Below, in pieces: positions 53,594 through 63,754 of a DNA stretch of 64,000 nucleotides. The stretch is taken from contig CACCOB010000001.1 in NCBI GenBank assembly GCA_902547535.1, forward strand, positions 1-64,000, read 5' to 3'. Position 1 is the stretch's first letter; each line of letters opens with the position of its first letter. A program made the translations under genes and the position numbers. The notes beneath the pieces were generated by a model that ran no database searches, was not told the origin of the DNA, and saw only the letters and a list, made by a program, of their open reading frames with translations. Source of the DNA: an uncultured Pelagibacteraceae bacterium (lineage in GTDB: Bacteria > Pseudomonadota > Alphaproteobacteria > Pelagibacterales > Pelagibacteraceae).

Positions 53594-54523
53594 TTAATTT
53601 TTTGTAAGTCTTAAAAATACATCTTCAAGATCTCCATCATCAGTTGAAATATCTTGTATTTTTATATCTTGTTTTTTAATTTCCGAAATTATTGAGTCAA
53701 TGCTTAGTTTACTTTTCTCATATGATAAAACTAACCTCTCTCCATCATTTGATATAACTTTTAATGATTCAAAAGTGTTGTCGTTAATATTAGTTTTTTT
53801 ATCTGTGGTAACATACACTATTTTTGTTTGAATTCTTTCCAAGAGATTTTTAGTCGTATCTAAAGCAACTAATTTTCCTCCACTTAGAATACCAATCCTG
53901 TCACACATTTTTTCTGCTTCCTCAAGATAATGAGTTGTGAGTATTGTTGTTACACCTTGTTTGTTCAAAGATTTCACATTTTCCCATAATGTATTTCTAA
54001 GCTCCACATCAACTCCTGCGGTAGGCTCATCTAAAATTATAATAGGAGGCTGATGTACCATCGCTTTTGCCACAAGCAGTCTTCTCTTCATGCCACCTGA
54101 TAAAGCTCTAGCATAACTGTCAGCTTGGTCCTCTAATGATACCAACTTCAATATAGTATCTGTAATTCTGTCTTTTTCTCTAATTCCATACAGTCCTGCT
54201 TGAAGCTCTAAGAGTTTTCTGGGACTAAAAAATGGATCAAAGTTTACCTCTTGTGGAACAATTCCAATAGAGGCTCTAACTTGTCTAGGATTTTTATCTA
54301 AGTTAAATCCCCAAACATTTACCTCACCACTAGTTTTTACAACTGATCCACCTAAAATGTTTATAAATGTGCTCTTTCCAGCCCCATTTGGTCCCAATAA
54401 ACCAAAAATTTCACCTTCTTTCACTTCTAAGTTTAAATTATTAAGCGCATGTGTTTGTTTAGAACTGTTTTTTGAATAAACTTTATTCAAGTTTTTAACA
54501 GTTAAGACGTTTTTTTTATTCAT
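53594..54523 (-). CDS. ABC-2 type transporter ATP-binding protein, orphan in window
   Basis: This is an ATPase of the DRA/NodI-like ABC-2 export family with about 309 residues from the ATG at 54523. A TTG ten codons upstream is an alternative. Walker A is GLLGPNGAGKSTFINI, the signature is ALSGGMKRRLLVAKAM, Walker B is IIILDEPTAGVD, and the switch histidine is in TTHYLEEAEKM. The C-terminal regulatory segment (about 225-309) fits exporters with a separate ABC-2 permease. No permease gene lies next to it: polA is divergent and regA converges. The substrate is unknown. Confidence 0.87.
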   Translation of the reverse strand: MNKKNVLTVKNLNKVYSKNSSKQTHALNNLNLEVKEGEIFGLLGPNGAGKSTFINILGGSVVKTSGEVNVWGFNLDKNPRQVRASIGIVPQEVNFDPFFSPRKLLELQAGLYGIREKDRITDTILKLVSLEDQADSYARALSGGMKRRLLVAKAMVHQPPIIILDEPTAGVDVELRNTLWENVKSLNKQGVTTILTTHYLEEAEKMCDRIGILSGGKLVALDTTKNLLERIQTKIVYVTTDKKTNINDNTFESLKVISNDGERLVLSYEKSKLSIDSIISEIKKQDIKIQDISTDDGDLEDVFLRLTKN

Positions 54524-54573
54524 ATGAGGGCATACATTTATTACATTTATCAAAATTAAGATATCATTACATT

Positions 54574-57348
54574 ATGGAGAAAATTAAAAAAAGTGACCAT
54601 TTTTACTTAGTAGATGGTTCGGGATACATCTTTAGAGCATATTATGCCCTTCCCCCTTTAACTAGAAAAAGTGATGGATTACCAGTTGGTGCTGTCAGCG
54701 GTTTTTGCAATATGCTTTTTAAGTTATTAGAGGACTCTAAATCAAATGATAATTTAGAAAAACCGACACATTTTGCTGTAATATTTGACTCAGCAAGAAA
54801 AAATTTTAGAAATGAAATATACTCAGATTATAAAGGAAATAGATCTGATGCACCTGACGATCTAATTCCTCAATTCGAATACATTAGACAATCTGTAAAA
54901 GCCTTTAATTTACCATCAATTGAATTAATAAATTATGAAGCAGATGATTTAATTGCAACTTATGTTGAGAAAATTTTAGACTTAGGTGCAAAAGTAACAA
55001 TTGTTTCTTCAGACAAAGATTTAATGCAGCTTTATAAAAAAGGAGTGAGAATATATGATCCAATGAAGAACAAATTTATTAATCAAGATGATGTGCTTAA
55101 TAAATTTGGAGTTACTCCGGAAAAAGTAATAGATGTGCAATCTTTAGCTGGTGACAGCACAGATAATGTACCTGGTGTACCCGGTATAGGAGTTAAAACT
55201 GCCGCTGAATTGATAAATCAATATGGAAGTTTAGAAAATTTATTAAAAAATGCATCAGAAATAAAACAGAATAAAAGAAGAGAAACTTTAATAAATAACA
55301 AGGAAGATGCAATAATTAGTAAAAAACTAGTTACATTAAAAAAAGATGTGCCCGTAAAAAATAAAATTGAAGAATTCATATTGAAAAGTGTTGATCAAAA
55401 TAAGCTATATACTTTTCTTAGAGAAATGGAATTTAATAGGCTATTGAGCTCTGCTATCTCAAAGTATGGAGGCACAAATAATCCTGAAACTAAAGATAAT
55501 GAGAAAAATTCAGAAAAAACATCAGAAATTAATAAAAAAAATTATCAATTAATTAAAAATGAGAAGGAAGTTGAGGATTGGATGAAACAATCTGAGGAAA
55601 CTGGTGTATTCGCAATAGATACTGAAACAACGTCATTAGACCCTCATACAGCAAAGTTAGTTGGTATTTCAATCTCTAACAAAATTGGAAATGCATGTTA
55701 CATTCCATTGAATCACATTAGTGGAAATAATCTTAATGAAAAAAAAGTCCTAGGCATTCTTAAGAATTATTTAGAGGATGAGAGTATTAAAAAAGTAGGA
55801 CAAAATATTAAATTTGATTTCATCGTCTTTTATCACCGTGGAATAACTTTAAATTCCATAGAAGATACTATGCTTATGTCTTACACATTAGATGCTGGTA
55901 AAAATAGGCATAATATGGATACTCTTTCAGAGATTCATCTAGGTCATAAAACTATAAAATTTAAAGATTTAGTTGGGACGGGAAAAAAACAACTTAGTTT
56001 TTCTGAGGTAGATATATCTAAAGCTAAAGATTATGCAGCTGAAGACGCAGATATTACATTTAGATTGTACAAAATTTTTTTAAAATCATTAAAAGCAGAA
56101 AAATTATTAAATATTTACGAGTTATTTGAAAAACCACTTATAAAAATACTTGCAGAGATGGAGATAAAAGGGATTAAACTCGATAAATCTTCACTAAACA
56201 AACTGTCTTCAAAATTTTCAAATAAAATTGAAAAATTAGAAAAATCTATTTTTAAGATTTCAAAAAAAACATTTAATATTGGATCAACTAAGCAATTAGG
56301 TGAAATAATGTATAATGATTTAAAAATAGCAGCTTTAAAAAAAACAAAAAAAGGAAGTTTTGCAACTAGTGCTTCAGTTTTAGAAGATTTAGCTTTTAAA
56401 GGATACGAATTTCCAAAACTCATCTTGGAATGGAGGCAAATTAGTAAACTTAAAAATACTTATTCAGATGCGTTGCCAGAACATATAAATCAAAATACTA
56501 AAAGAGTTCATACATCTTTTTTGCTAGCAGCTACTACAACAGGCAGACTTGCATCTAGTGATCCAAATTTACAAAATATTCCAATAAAATCAGATGATGG
56601 TAAGGATATAAGAAAAGCGTTTGTTTCAGAAAAAAATAATAAATTGATTTCAGCAGACTATAACCAAGTTGAGATGAGAATCTTAGCTGATCTTGCAGAT
56701 GTAAAACAGCTCAAAAAGGCATTTTTAAATAATGAGGATATTCACACTTTGACAGCTAGTCAGATTTTTGGAAAAGAAATTAATAAAATTGACTCAGAAA
56801 CAAGAAGAAAAGCAAAAGCTATCAACTTTGGAATAATTTATGGTATTTCACAATATGGTTTAGCCAAACAAATTAATGTTTCAAATAATGAAGCAGAAGA
56901 ATTTTTAAATTCTTATTTTAAAAAATTTCCTGAGATTAAAGATTATATGAAAACAACTGTGAATTTTTGTAGAAAAAGTGGCTATGTGAGTAATATATTT
57001 GGTAGAAAAACGCATCTCACTGGAATTAATGATAAGAACTTTAATGTTAGAAATTTTCAGGAGAGAGCAGCCATAAATGCACCAATTCAAGGGTCAGCAT
57101 CAGAGATAATGAGATTAGCGATGATCAGAATAAATAAAGAAACCTCTAATAATAAAAATAATAGTCTTAAAATGTTGCTACAAATACACGATGAGTTAAT
57201 TTTTGAGGAAAGCTCAAAAGACACAAAAAAAAGTACTAAATTAATTAAGGATTTGATGTTAAGTGTTAAAGATAGTGAACTTCACTCATTTTCAATACCT
57301 CTTTTAGTTGATGTGAATATTGGAGATAATTGGGGTGAACTTCATTAA
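54574..57348 (+). CDS. polA: DNA polymerase I
   Basis: Pol I fills gaps in replication and repair. The 924-residue protein has all three domains. The 5'-nuclease is residues ~8-290 (FYLVDGSGYIFRAYYALPPL, DAPDDLIPQFEYIR). The 3'-5' exonuclease (~325-520) has intact catalytic acids in FAIDTETTSLDP. The polymerase domain has SADYNQVEMRILADLA, RRKAKAINFGIIYG and QIHDELIFEE. Many alphaproteobacterial Pol I proteins keep the proofreading acids, as here. The 50-base gap to the divergent ABC gene leaves room for one promoter per strand at most. Confidence 0.96.
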   Translation: MEKIKKSDHFYLVDGSGYIFRAYYALPPLTRKSDGLPVGAVSGFCNMLFKLLEDSKSNDNLEKPTHFAVIFDSARKNFRNEIYSDYKGNRSDAPDDLIPQFEYIRQSVKAFNLPSIELINYEADDLIATYVEKILDLGAKVTIVSSDKDLMQLYKKGVRIYDPMKNKFINQDDVLNKFGVTPEKVIDVQSLAGDSTDNVPGVPGIGVKTAAELINQYGSLENLLKNASEIKQNKRRETLINNKEDAIISKKLVTLKKDVPVKNKIEEFILKSVDQNKLYTFLREMEFNRLLSSAISKYGGTNNPETKDNEKNSEKTSEINKKNYQLIKNEKEVEDWMKQSEETGVFAIDTETTSLDPHTAKLVGISISNKIGNACYIPLNHISGNNLNEKKVLGILKNYLEDESIKKVGQNIKFDFIVFYHRGITLNSIEDTMLMSYTLDAGKNRHNMDTLSEIHLGHKTIKFKDLVGTGKKQLSFSEVDISKAKDYAAEDADITFRLYKIFLKSLKAEKLLNIYELFEKPLIKILAEMEIKGIKLDKSSLNKLSSKFSNKIEKLEKSIFKISKKTFNIGSTKQLGEIMYNDLKIAALKKTKKGSFATSASVLEDLAFKGYEFPKLILEWRQISKLKNTYSDALPEHINQNTKRVHTSFLLAATTTGRLASSDPNLQNIPIKSDDGKDIRKAFVSEKNNKLISADYNQVEMRILADLADVKQLKKAFLNNEDIHTLTASQIFGKEINKIDSETRRKAKAINFGIIYGISQYGLAKQINVSNNEAEEFLNSYFKKFPEIKDYMKTTVNFCRKSGYVSNIFGRKTHLTGINDKNFNVRNFQERAAINAPIQGSASEIMRLAMIRINKETSNNKNNSLKMLLQIHDELIFEESSKDTKKSTKLIKDLMLSVKDSELHSFSIPLLVDVNIGDNWGELH

Positions 57349-57358
57349 AAACAAATAA

Positions 57359-57387
57359 TTGCCCTAATATGAACAATTTAGTATTTT
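57359..57387 (+). promoter_or_regulatory. Possible chvI promoter
   Basis: TTGCCC (57359-57364) and TATTTT (57382-57387) with a 17-base spacer lie in the 50-base polA-chvI gap. The predicted start near 57394 is about five bases before the chvI ATG. The match is moderate. Confidence 0.35.
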
Positions 57388-57398
57388 TATTTTAATTT

Positions 57399-58103
57399 AT
57401 GTCACAAACAATCGCGTTAGTAGATGATGATCGAAATCTATTAACTTCTGTCCAGATGGCTTTAGAAAAGGAAGGTTTTAAAGTTCAAACTTATATTGAT
57501 GGTGAAAATGCTCTTGTTGGATTATCAAGAACACCACCTGATCTTGCTGTGATTGATATTAAAATGCCAAGAATGGATGGCGAAGAGCTTCTAAGAAAAC
57601 TTAGAAAAAAAACTTCTATGCCAGTTATTTTTTTAACTTCTAAAGATGAAGTAACCGACGAGGTTAGTGGTTTAAAACTTGGTGCAGATGACTTTGTTGG
57701 TAAAACTGGAGGATTTTCAACTAAAGTTTTAGTTGAGAGGATTAAAGTGCAATTAAGAAAAAAAGATAAGGACATCAATATAGAAGAAAATAAAAATGTA
57801 ATTTCTCATGGTAAGTTAAAATTAGATCCTTCCCAACTCGAATGTGAGTGGGATGGTAAACAATTGCCTGATAAACTGACTACAACAGAATTTAAAATTG
57901 TTGAGGAGCTTGCAAAAAGGCCAGGAATAATTAAAGAGAGAGCCCTACTAATGGATGTAGCTTATCGAGAAGACACAGATATAGAAGATAGGACCATTGA
58001 TAGTCATGTTAAAAGAATAAGAAAAAAATTTAAAAAGGTAGATAGTGATTTTTCAGCAATTGAAACAAGATATGGAAGTGGATATAGATGGAATGTTAAA
58101 TAA
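57399..58103 (+). CDS. chvI: ChvI-type response regulator (OmpR family)
   Basis: ChvI is the transcription factor of the ChvG/ChvI envelope and acid-sensing system of alphaproteobacteria. The 234-residue protein has a receiver domain with Asp53 (VIDIKMPRMDGEELLRKL) and LKLGADDFVGKTGGFSTKVLVER, then a winged-helix domain (LTTTEFKIVEELAKRPG, TIDSHVKRIRKKF, YGSGYRW). Pairing with chvG five bases downstream is the conserved order. An OmpR/PhoB paralogue is the fallback name. Confidence 0.9.
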   Translation: MSQTIALVDDDRNLLTSVQMALEKEGFKVQTYIDGENALVGLSRTPPDLAVIDIKMPRMDGEELLRKLRKKTSMPVIFLTSKDEVTDEVSGLKLGADDFVGKTGGFSTKVLVERIKVQLRKKDKDINIEENKNVISHGKLKLDPSQLECEWDGKQLPDKLTTTEFKIVEELAKRPGIIKERALLMDVAYREDTDIEDRTIDSHVKRIRKKFKKVDSDFSAIETRYGSGYRWNVK

Positions 58104-58108
58104 TAATT

Positions 58109-59611
58109 ATGGGAAAAATATTAAAAAATCTCTCAATATTACAAAAATTCTTATTTATTAATCTAGTAGTCTTTATATTTATAATAATAATCACGTTTTT
58201 TTACCTAGGTGCTATTCAAAATAATTTAATTAATGAAAAACAAAAAAGTCATACAAATATAATAACTCAAACAATATTAAATTTAGAAAAATCAAATATA
58301 AAATTAAATGAATATGGAATTTCCGAATTTTTATTTTCTAAAAAATCACGATTTCCTTATTTTGAAAAACTAGATAGAGTTATATTTTTTGATGATAAAT
58401 TAAATTGGATTGGTGATACAAGATCTATTCCATCCTCAACATTATTAATTGAGGAATTAACTCAACAATCCAGTGAGAATAATTTTAATAATCAAGTAAA
58501 TAAAAATGAAACATTTTTCGATGAAGATCTTAATAAATATTATTTATCAGGATCTAAAAAATCTTTGACTAATATAAAACAAATTCAAGGACAGTTTTTT
58601 GTTTTCAGTATTAAGAGTATTAATAATTTAAATGATAAGGGTTATATTCTTATATCTGAAAATGCTGATAATATAATTGCACGAATTGAAGAGAGAGAAA
58701 ACTTTATTATTAGAACAGCTCTTGTCGTACTTCTGGTTATTATTATTTTTTCATACGTCTTAAATAGATATTTTTTAAAACCAATTAAAAATTTAGTTAC
58801 TTATACAAAAATCATAAAAGACAAAAGCAAAGAAAAAACAGATATAGAAAGAGTTAAGACAAGAAATGATGAATTAGGAATATTATCAAAATCACTTGAT
58901 GAGATGACTAGTGAATTAAATAAAAGAATTACAACTGCTGAAAATTATTCAACAGACTTACTTCATGAAATTAGAAATCCCCTTGCTTCACTGAAAAGTG
59001 CATCTGAGATAATTTCAGAAACAGAAGATAAAATTAAAAGAGAAAAATTAATAAATATTGTCTCCCATGATGTTGAGAGAATAGAAAGATTAATTACTGA
59101 TTATTCTCAAATGTTGAAAGATGAGGCAGTAATTTCCACAGAAAAAATGCAGAAAATTGACATAAAGGATATTGCAAAATCTGTGGTTGATGATTTTAAC
59201 AACATTTATAACTCAAAGAGAAAAATAAAAATAAAATTAAAGTCTAATGGATCTGAAAATTATTTTATACTTGGTATCAACAATAGGATAGAACAAATTA
59301 TTGCAAATTTACTTGAAAATTCAATTTCTTTTAGCGATGAGTATCAAGAAATCATAGTAGAGGTCAGCAAAGACAAAGAAGGTATGCCAAGACTTGTGGT
59401 AATTGACGAGGGGACTGGCTTTAATGAGAAGGATACCACTAAAATTTTCAATAGATTTTATAGCAATAGACCTAAAAATTTTGGAGAACATTCAGGCCTG
59501 GGCCTAAATATAGTGAAAAACTTAGTTGAATTGCATAATGGACGAATTAAAGCTGAAAATAATAAAGAGAGGGGTGCAAAAGTTGAAATTATTTTCCCGG
59601 CGACCCAATGA
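58109..59611 (+). CDS. chvG: ChvG-type sensor histidine kinase
   Basis: ChvG is the inner-membrane kinase for ChvI. The 500-residue protein has a first membrane helix (about 14-37), a periplasmic sensor segment (~38-195), a second helix (~197-217), a HAMP region, and a HisKA domain with the phosphohistidine in LLHEIRNPLASLKSA. The HATPase has N-box ANLLENSISFS and G-box SGLGLNIVKNLVELHNGR. The periplasmic domain is shorter than in rhizobia. In many alphaproteobacteria hprK and PTS genes separate chvG from ahcY. Here ahcY follows after 42 bases. Confidence 0.9.
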   Translation: MGKILKNLSILQKFLFINLVVFIFIIIITFFYLGAIQNNLINEKQKSHTNIITQTILNLEKSNIKLNEYGISEFLFSKKSRFPYFEKLDRVIFFDDKLNWIGDTRSIPSSTLLIEELTQQSSENNFNNQVNKNETFFDEDLNKYYLSGSKKSLTNIKQIQGQFFVFSIKSINNLNDKGYILISENADNIIARIEERENFIIRTALVVLLVIIIFSYVLNRYFLKPIKNLVTYTKIIKDKSKEKTDIERVKTRNDELGILSKSLDEMTSELNKRITTAENYSTDLLHEIRNPLASLKSASEIISETEDKIKREKLINIVSHDVERIERLITDYSQMLKDEAVISTEKMQKIDIKDIAKSVVDDFNNIYNSKRKIKIKLKSNGSENYFILGINNRIEQIIANLLENSISFSDEYQEIIVEVSKDKEGMPRLVVIDEGTGFNEKDTTKIFNRFYSNRPKNFGEHSGLGLNIVKNLVELHNGRIKAENNKERGAKVEIIFPATQ

Positions 59612-59653
59612 AAAGTTGATTATTATAAATAAAGTTGTTACAAGCCGAAACTT

Positions 59654-60940
59654 ATGACTGATTATAAAGTAAAAGATATCAACGAAGCAGAATTTGGAAG
59701 AAAAGAAATTTCATTGGCAGAAACTGAAATGCCAGGTTTGATGGCATTAAGAAAAGAATATAAGGGTAAAAATCCTTTAAAAGGTGCAAGAATTTTAGGT
59801 TGTTTACACATGACAATCCAAACGGCAGTCTTAATTGAAACTTTAGTTGATCTAGGTGCTGAAGTCAGATGGTCATCATGTAACATTTTTTCAACTCAAG
59901 ACCATGCAGCTGCTGCAATCGCAAAAGCTGGTATCCCTGTATTTGCATGGAAAGGTGAAACAGAGGAGGAATATTGGTGGTGTGTAAGACAAACTATTGA
60001 AGGTAAAAAAGACTGGAAGCCTAATATGATTTTGGATGACGGAGGAGATCTTACTGCACTTATGCATAAAGATTATAAAGATTTGATGAAAGACATTAAA
60101 GGTTTGAGTGAAGAAACAACTACAGGAGTCTTAGCTCTTAAAAAGATGGAAGAACAAGGAACACTTTTAGTTCCTGCGATAAATGTTAATGACTCAGTTA
60201 CAAAATCAAAATTTGATAATCTCTATGGATGCAGAGAAAGTTTAGTCGATGGAATCAAAAGAGCTACAGATGTAATGATGTCTGGAAAAGTTGCTATCGT
60301 TGCAGGATTTGGTGATGTAGGAAAAGGAAGTGCAGCCTCATTAAGACAAAGTGGTGCTAGAGTAATGGTAACAGAAACAGATCCAATTTGTGCACTTCAG
60401 GCTGCAATGGAGGGTTATGAAGTTGTATTAATGGATGAAATGATTAGTCAAGCTGATATTGTTGTGACAGCAACAGGCAATAAAGACATAGTTACTGCAG
60501 ATCACATGAGAGCAATGAAAGATAGATCTATCCTTTGTAATATTGGACACTTTGATAATGAAATACAAGTTGATGCATTAAAAAATTATAAATGGGATGA
60601 AATAAAACCCCAAGTTCACGAAATCACTTTCCCTGATAATAAAAGACTTATCTTGTTAGCAGAAGGAAGACTTGTAAATTTAGGATGTGCGACTGGGCAC
60701 CCAAGCTTTGTTATGAGTGCTTCATTTACAAACCAAGTTACGGCTCAAATAGAATTATGGAACAATTCAGATAATTATGAGAACAAAGTATACGTACTTC
60801 CTAAACATTTAGATGAGAAAGTTGCAAGATTACATTTAGAAAAAGTTGGAGCAAAACTAACTCCATTATCTAAAGATCAAGCCGATTACATCAGTGTTAA
60901 AACTGAAGGACCATATAAGCCAGATGCTTACCGCTACTAA
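59654..60940 (+). CDS. ahcY: Adenosylhomocysteinase (SAH hydrolase)
   Basis: AhcY splits S-adenosylhomocysteine into adenosine and homocysteine, removing the inhibitory by-product of SAM methylation. The 428-residue protein has [37 protein letters not shown], the NAD loop [20 protein letters not shown], and [18 protein letters not shown]. The end PYKPDAYRY is family-typical (KPDHYRY in others). It fits the methionine cycle with metX/metW. Its last 17 bases overlap tsaE. No SAH riboswitch is visible in the 42-base upstream gap. Confidence 0.97.
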   Translation: MTDYKVKDINEAEFGRKEISLAETEMPGLMALRKEYKGKNPLKGARILGCLHMTIQTAVLIETLVDLGAEVRWSSCNIFSTQDHAAAAIAKAGIPVFAWKGETEEEYWWCVRQTIEGKKDWKPNMILDDGGDLTALMHKDYKDLMKDIKGLSEETTTGVLALKKMEEQGTLLVPAINVNDSVTKSKFDNLYGCRESLVDGIKRATDVMMSGKVAIVAGFGDVGKGSAASLRQSGARVMVTETDPICALQAAMEGYEVVLMDEMISQADIVVTATGNKDIVTADHMRAMKDRSILCNIGHFDNEIQVDALKNYKWDEIKPQVHEITFPDNKRLILLAEGRLVNLGCATGHPSFVMSASFTNQVTAQIELWNNSDNYENKVYVLPKHLDEKVARLHLEKVGAKLTPLSKDQADYISVKTEGPYKPDAYRY

Positions 60941-61403
60941 GGGTAGCAAAATCAATATCTCAGAGGAAAAAGACACTAAATCTGTAGCAGAAAAATTTTC
61001 CAAATTAATAAAACAAGGTGATTTTATATTGCTGAGTGGAAATTTAGGTGTTGGAAAAACAACTTTTATCAAATATGTAATTAATTCTCTTCAAAAGATT
61101 AATAAACAAAAAATATCAGAAGTAACTAGTCCAACATTTACAGTTATTAATGAGTATAAAATTAAAAAAATATTAATAAAACACTACGATCTTTATAGAA
61201 TTAAAAATCAAAAAGAATTAAACAATCTAGGTATTCAAGAAAATCTAAAAAATCAAATTACTTTAGTTGAATGGCCAGAAATAGTAAAAAAAATAAGAAT
61301 AAAAGATAGTATAAATTTAATATTTGAATATAAAAAAAATTACACAGAACGCTATCTTTCAATTATTTCTGGAAATAAAAAATTTTTAAATGAATTTAAA
61401 TAA
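60924..61403 (+). CDS. tsaE: tRNA threonylcarbamoyladenosine biosynthesis ATPase TsaE
   Basis: TsaE works with TsaB and TsaD to make t6A37 on ANN-decoding tRNAs. About 159 residues follow the ATG at 60924, which overlaps ahcY by 17 bases. A GTG at 60894 would add ten residues. Walker A is [14 protein letters not shown], followed by [11 protein letters not shown], the conserved HYDLYRIK and the ITLVEWPE motif. It overlaps amgK by 14 bases. The order tsaE-amgK-murU is conserved in alphaproteobacteria. Confidence 0.93.
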   Translation: MLTATKGSKINISEEKDTKSVAEKFSKLIKQGDFILLSGNLGVGKTTFIKYVINSLQKINKQKISEVTSPTFTVINEYKIKKILIKHYDLYRIKNQKELNNLGIQENLKNQITLVEWPEIVKKIRIKDSINLIFEYKKNYTERYLSIISGNKKFLNEFK

Positions 61404-62334
61404 ATTAGTTAAATTATCAGGAGATGCATCATTCAGATATTTCTATAGAACTAGAAATAGTATTATTGTTTATTGTACTAAAAACAAAAAAAGTAATTTA
61501 TTAGATTATGATGCTATAAATAAAATATTAATTAAAGAAAAAGTGATAGCTCCATCTTTGTTATCTCAAAATTATAAAGAAAATTATATAGAAATAGAAG
61601 ATTTTGGAGATTTAACAGTCTTTGAAAAATTTAAAAAAAAAACAACCAACAAAAAAAATTATTATAAAAAAATTTTAGACTTACTATCAAAGATAAAAAA
61701 AATAAAAATTAAAAATCAAAAAACATTTTTGAAAACAAACTTCAAAGTTCCAAACTATACCTCAAAAATATTATTAGATGAATCTTGTTTATTTATAGAT
61801 TGGTACTTACAAAGACATTTTAAAGGTAAAAAAAAACATTCTTTAGAAAAAGAGTTAAAAAAAATATTTCAAAAATTATTAAGAAATATTTCATATAATA
61901 AGAAAGTTTTTGTACACAGGGATTTTCACATATCTAATATAATGGTAACTAAAAGAGGCTTGGGACTAATTGATAGTCAAGATGCAGTATATGGTAATAT
62001 TGCATATGATTTAGCTTCTTTAATTGATGATGTACGGCTTAAAACGAGCACAAAAATCAAGGATTTTATTTTTCACGAATTCTTAAAAAAAAATAAAAAT
62101 TTAGATTATAAAAAATTCAAGAACGATTTTGATATTTTATCTGTGCTTAGAAATTTTAAAATAATTGGCATATTTACTCGTTTATCCATGAGAGATAATA
62201 AAAATAAATATTTAAAACTTATACCTTATGCTTGGAAACTAATTGAACTCAGGACAAGCAAAAACCCCATATTTAAAGACTTAAATTACCTTTTAATTAA
62301 AAACTTTGATAAAAAAAAAAGAAAATTGATATGA
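61390..62334 (+). CDS. amgK: N-acetylmuramate/N-acetylglucosamine kinase (AmgK-like)
   Basis: AmgK phosphorylates the anomeric carbon of MurNAc or GlcNAc recovered from the cell wall. The 314-residue protein has an aminoglycoside-phosphotransferase fold. The catalytic loop is FVHRDFHISNIMV, and the metal-binding aspartate lies in GLIDSQDAVYGNIAYDLASL. The N-terminal lobe begins LVKLSGDASFRYFYR. It is coupled to murU by a four-base overlap (ATGA), which strongly supports the recycling role over antibiotic modification. The lysine-rich sequence reflects base composition. Confidence 0.88.
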   Translation: MNLNKLVKLSGDASFRYFYRTRNSIIVYCTKNKKSNLLDYDAINKILIKEKVIAPSLLSQNYKENYIEIEDFGDLTVFEKFKKKTTNKKNYYKKILDLLSKIKKIKIKNQKTFLKTNFKVPNYTSKILLDESCLFIDWYLQRHFKGKKKHSLEKELKKIFQKLLRNISYNKKVFVHRDFHISNIMVTKRGLGLIDSQDAVYGNIAYDLASLIDDVRLKTSTKIKDFIFHEFLKKNKNLDYKKFKNDFDILSVLRNFKIIGIFTRLSMRDNKNKYLKLIPYAWKLIELRTSKNPIFKDLNYLLIKNFDKKKRKLI

Positions 62335-63017
62335 AAGTTAAAACTGCTTTAATTCTTTGTGCCGGGTTTGGTAAGAGGGTACAACCAATAACAGACTCAT
62401 TACCCAAGCCTTTAATTAATTATAAAGATGAAACTTTATTAGAGAATACTATTAAATTTTTAATAAAACTAAAAATAAACAAAATTAAAATAAATGTATT
62501 TTATTTAAAAGAAAAAATAATTAGTTTTATTAAAAATAAAAATTTTCCATTAAATATTGAAATTGTTGATGATGGTGAAACAATTTTAGGTACAGGTGGT
62601 GGAATTTTAAACCTTATTAATAAATCTGATGAAGAGGATGTATTAGTTATTAATCCAGATACAATTTGGGATGATAGTTTCATAAGCTCAGTTATTAATA
62701 TGGAAAATATCTATTTTGAAAAAAAGATTAAAAATATTTTATTGGTTGTAAATAATTCATCGTGTTTTGATCGAAGATTCAATGGAGATTTCGAAATAAA
62801 AAATAACGTTTTATTTAAAGAAAAAGTAAATAATTTTAAATATACTGGATGTCAAATATTCAACAAAGATATAATTTCTCATAAGCAACTAAATTATTTT
62901 CCTGTATCTGAAATATGGGATACTCTTTTAAGAGAAAGCAAACTTTATGGTTATGAACATAAAGGAGATTTTAAGCACTTAACCGATTATGAAATATACG
63001 AAAAACTATTTATTTAG
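62331..63017 (+). CDS. murU: MurNAc-1-phosphate uridylyltransferase (MurU-like)
   Basis: MurU turns MurNAc-1-phosphate into UDP-MurNAc, bypassing MurA/MurB. The 228-residue nucleotidyltransferase begins ALILCAGFGKRVQPITDSLP and continues KPLI, the G-x-G-x-R signature loop. DDGETILGTGGGILN and NPDTIWDD (metal aspartate) follow. The GALE-type short length agrees with MurU rather than long GlmU. It ends in a four-base convergent overlap with gpmA. A related hexose-1-phosphate uridylyltransferase is the only other reading. Confidence 0.88.
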   Translation: MKVKTALILCAGFGKRVQPITDSLPKPLINYKDETLLENTIKFLIKLKINKIKINVFYLKEKIISFIKNKNFPLNIEIVDDGETILGTGGGILNLINKSDEEDVLVINPDTIWDDSFISSVINMENIYFEKKIKNILLVVNNSSCFDRRFNGDFEIKNNVLFKEKVNNFKYTGCQIFNKDIISHKQLNYFPVSEIWDTLLRESKLYGYEHKGDFKHLTDYEIYEKLFI

Positions 63018-63724
63018 AAAACTAAAAGTCCTTTTGCTCTATCTTTATCTAAATAGCTAGCATTTTTAATTTTTTCTTTTTCAATTTCTATTAATAAAGG
63101 ATTACCTGTTGGTATTTCTAGATTTGAAATTTTTTTGTTATCTAAATCAAATAGATATTTGCATAATGATCTAATTGAATTTCCATGAGCTGAGACAATT
63201 ATATTTTTGTTTAATTTAGGTTCAATATTAGTTTTATAGAAGGGTATTACTCTTTCGTAAGTATTTTTTAATGATTCTGTATCTGGGATCTTATCTTTTG
63301 GAACATCTTTGTATAAATCAATATTCAATGGATGATATGGACTTGTTTTTTTAAGAGCTTCTGGAGGATTATCCCAAGATCTTCTAAAAGTATGTATTTT
63401 TTCTTCACCATAAAGCTTTTTCATCTCATCTTTATTCAAACCTGTTAAAGCTCCATAATGCCTCTCATTTAACTCCCAGGCATTCACAATGTCCTGATTT
63501 TTGATCCTCATAGTATTTAATATTAAATTAAGCGTTTCAATCGATCTAGTTTGCAAAGATGTGTAAAAATAAGATAATTCGATGCCTAATTCCTTGATCA
63601 ATTCTCCTGCTTTGCAAGCTTCTAGCTTACCTTTGGGTGCCAAATTAACGTCTACCCAGCCAGTGAAGCGATTTTCTAGGTTCCATTCACTTTGTCCATG
63701 TCTTACAAGAATTAAATAACTCAT
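63014..63724 (-). CDS. gpmA: 2,3-bisphosphoglycerate-dependent phosphoglycerate mutase
   Basis: GpmA interconverts 3- and 2-phosphoglycerate in glycolysis and gluconeogenesis. The 236-residue protein has the phosphohistidine motif LVRHGQSEWNLENRFTGWVD at the start (His9), ELNERHYGALTGLNKDEM, and the second histidine in VSAHGNSIRSL. It is near the 250 residues of E. coli GpmA. It diverges from the zeta-subunit gene across a 64-base gap. Confidence 0.95.
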   Translation of the reverse strand: MSYLILVRHGQSEWNLENRFTGWVDVNLAPKGKLEACKAGELIKELGIELSYFYTSLQTRSIETLNLILNTMRIKNQDIVNAWELNERHYGALTGLNKDEMKKLYGEEKIHTFRRSWDNPPEALKKTSPYHPLNIDLYKDVPKDKIPDTESLKNTYERVIPFYKTNIEPKLNKNIIVSAHGNSIRSLCKYLFDLDNKKISNLEIPTGNPLLIEIEKEKIKNASYLDKDRAKGLLVF

Positions 63725-63754
63725 AAATTAAACATATATATAAATTAAATTAGA

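Noticed and set aside
59612-59653. Possible SAH riboswitch upstream of ahcY
   Set aside because: The gap is only 42 bases, GC-poor, and lacks the GC-rich conserved core of that class.
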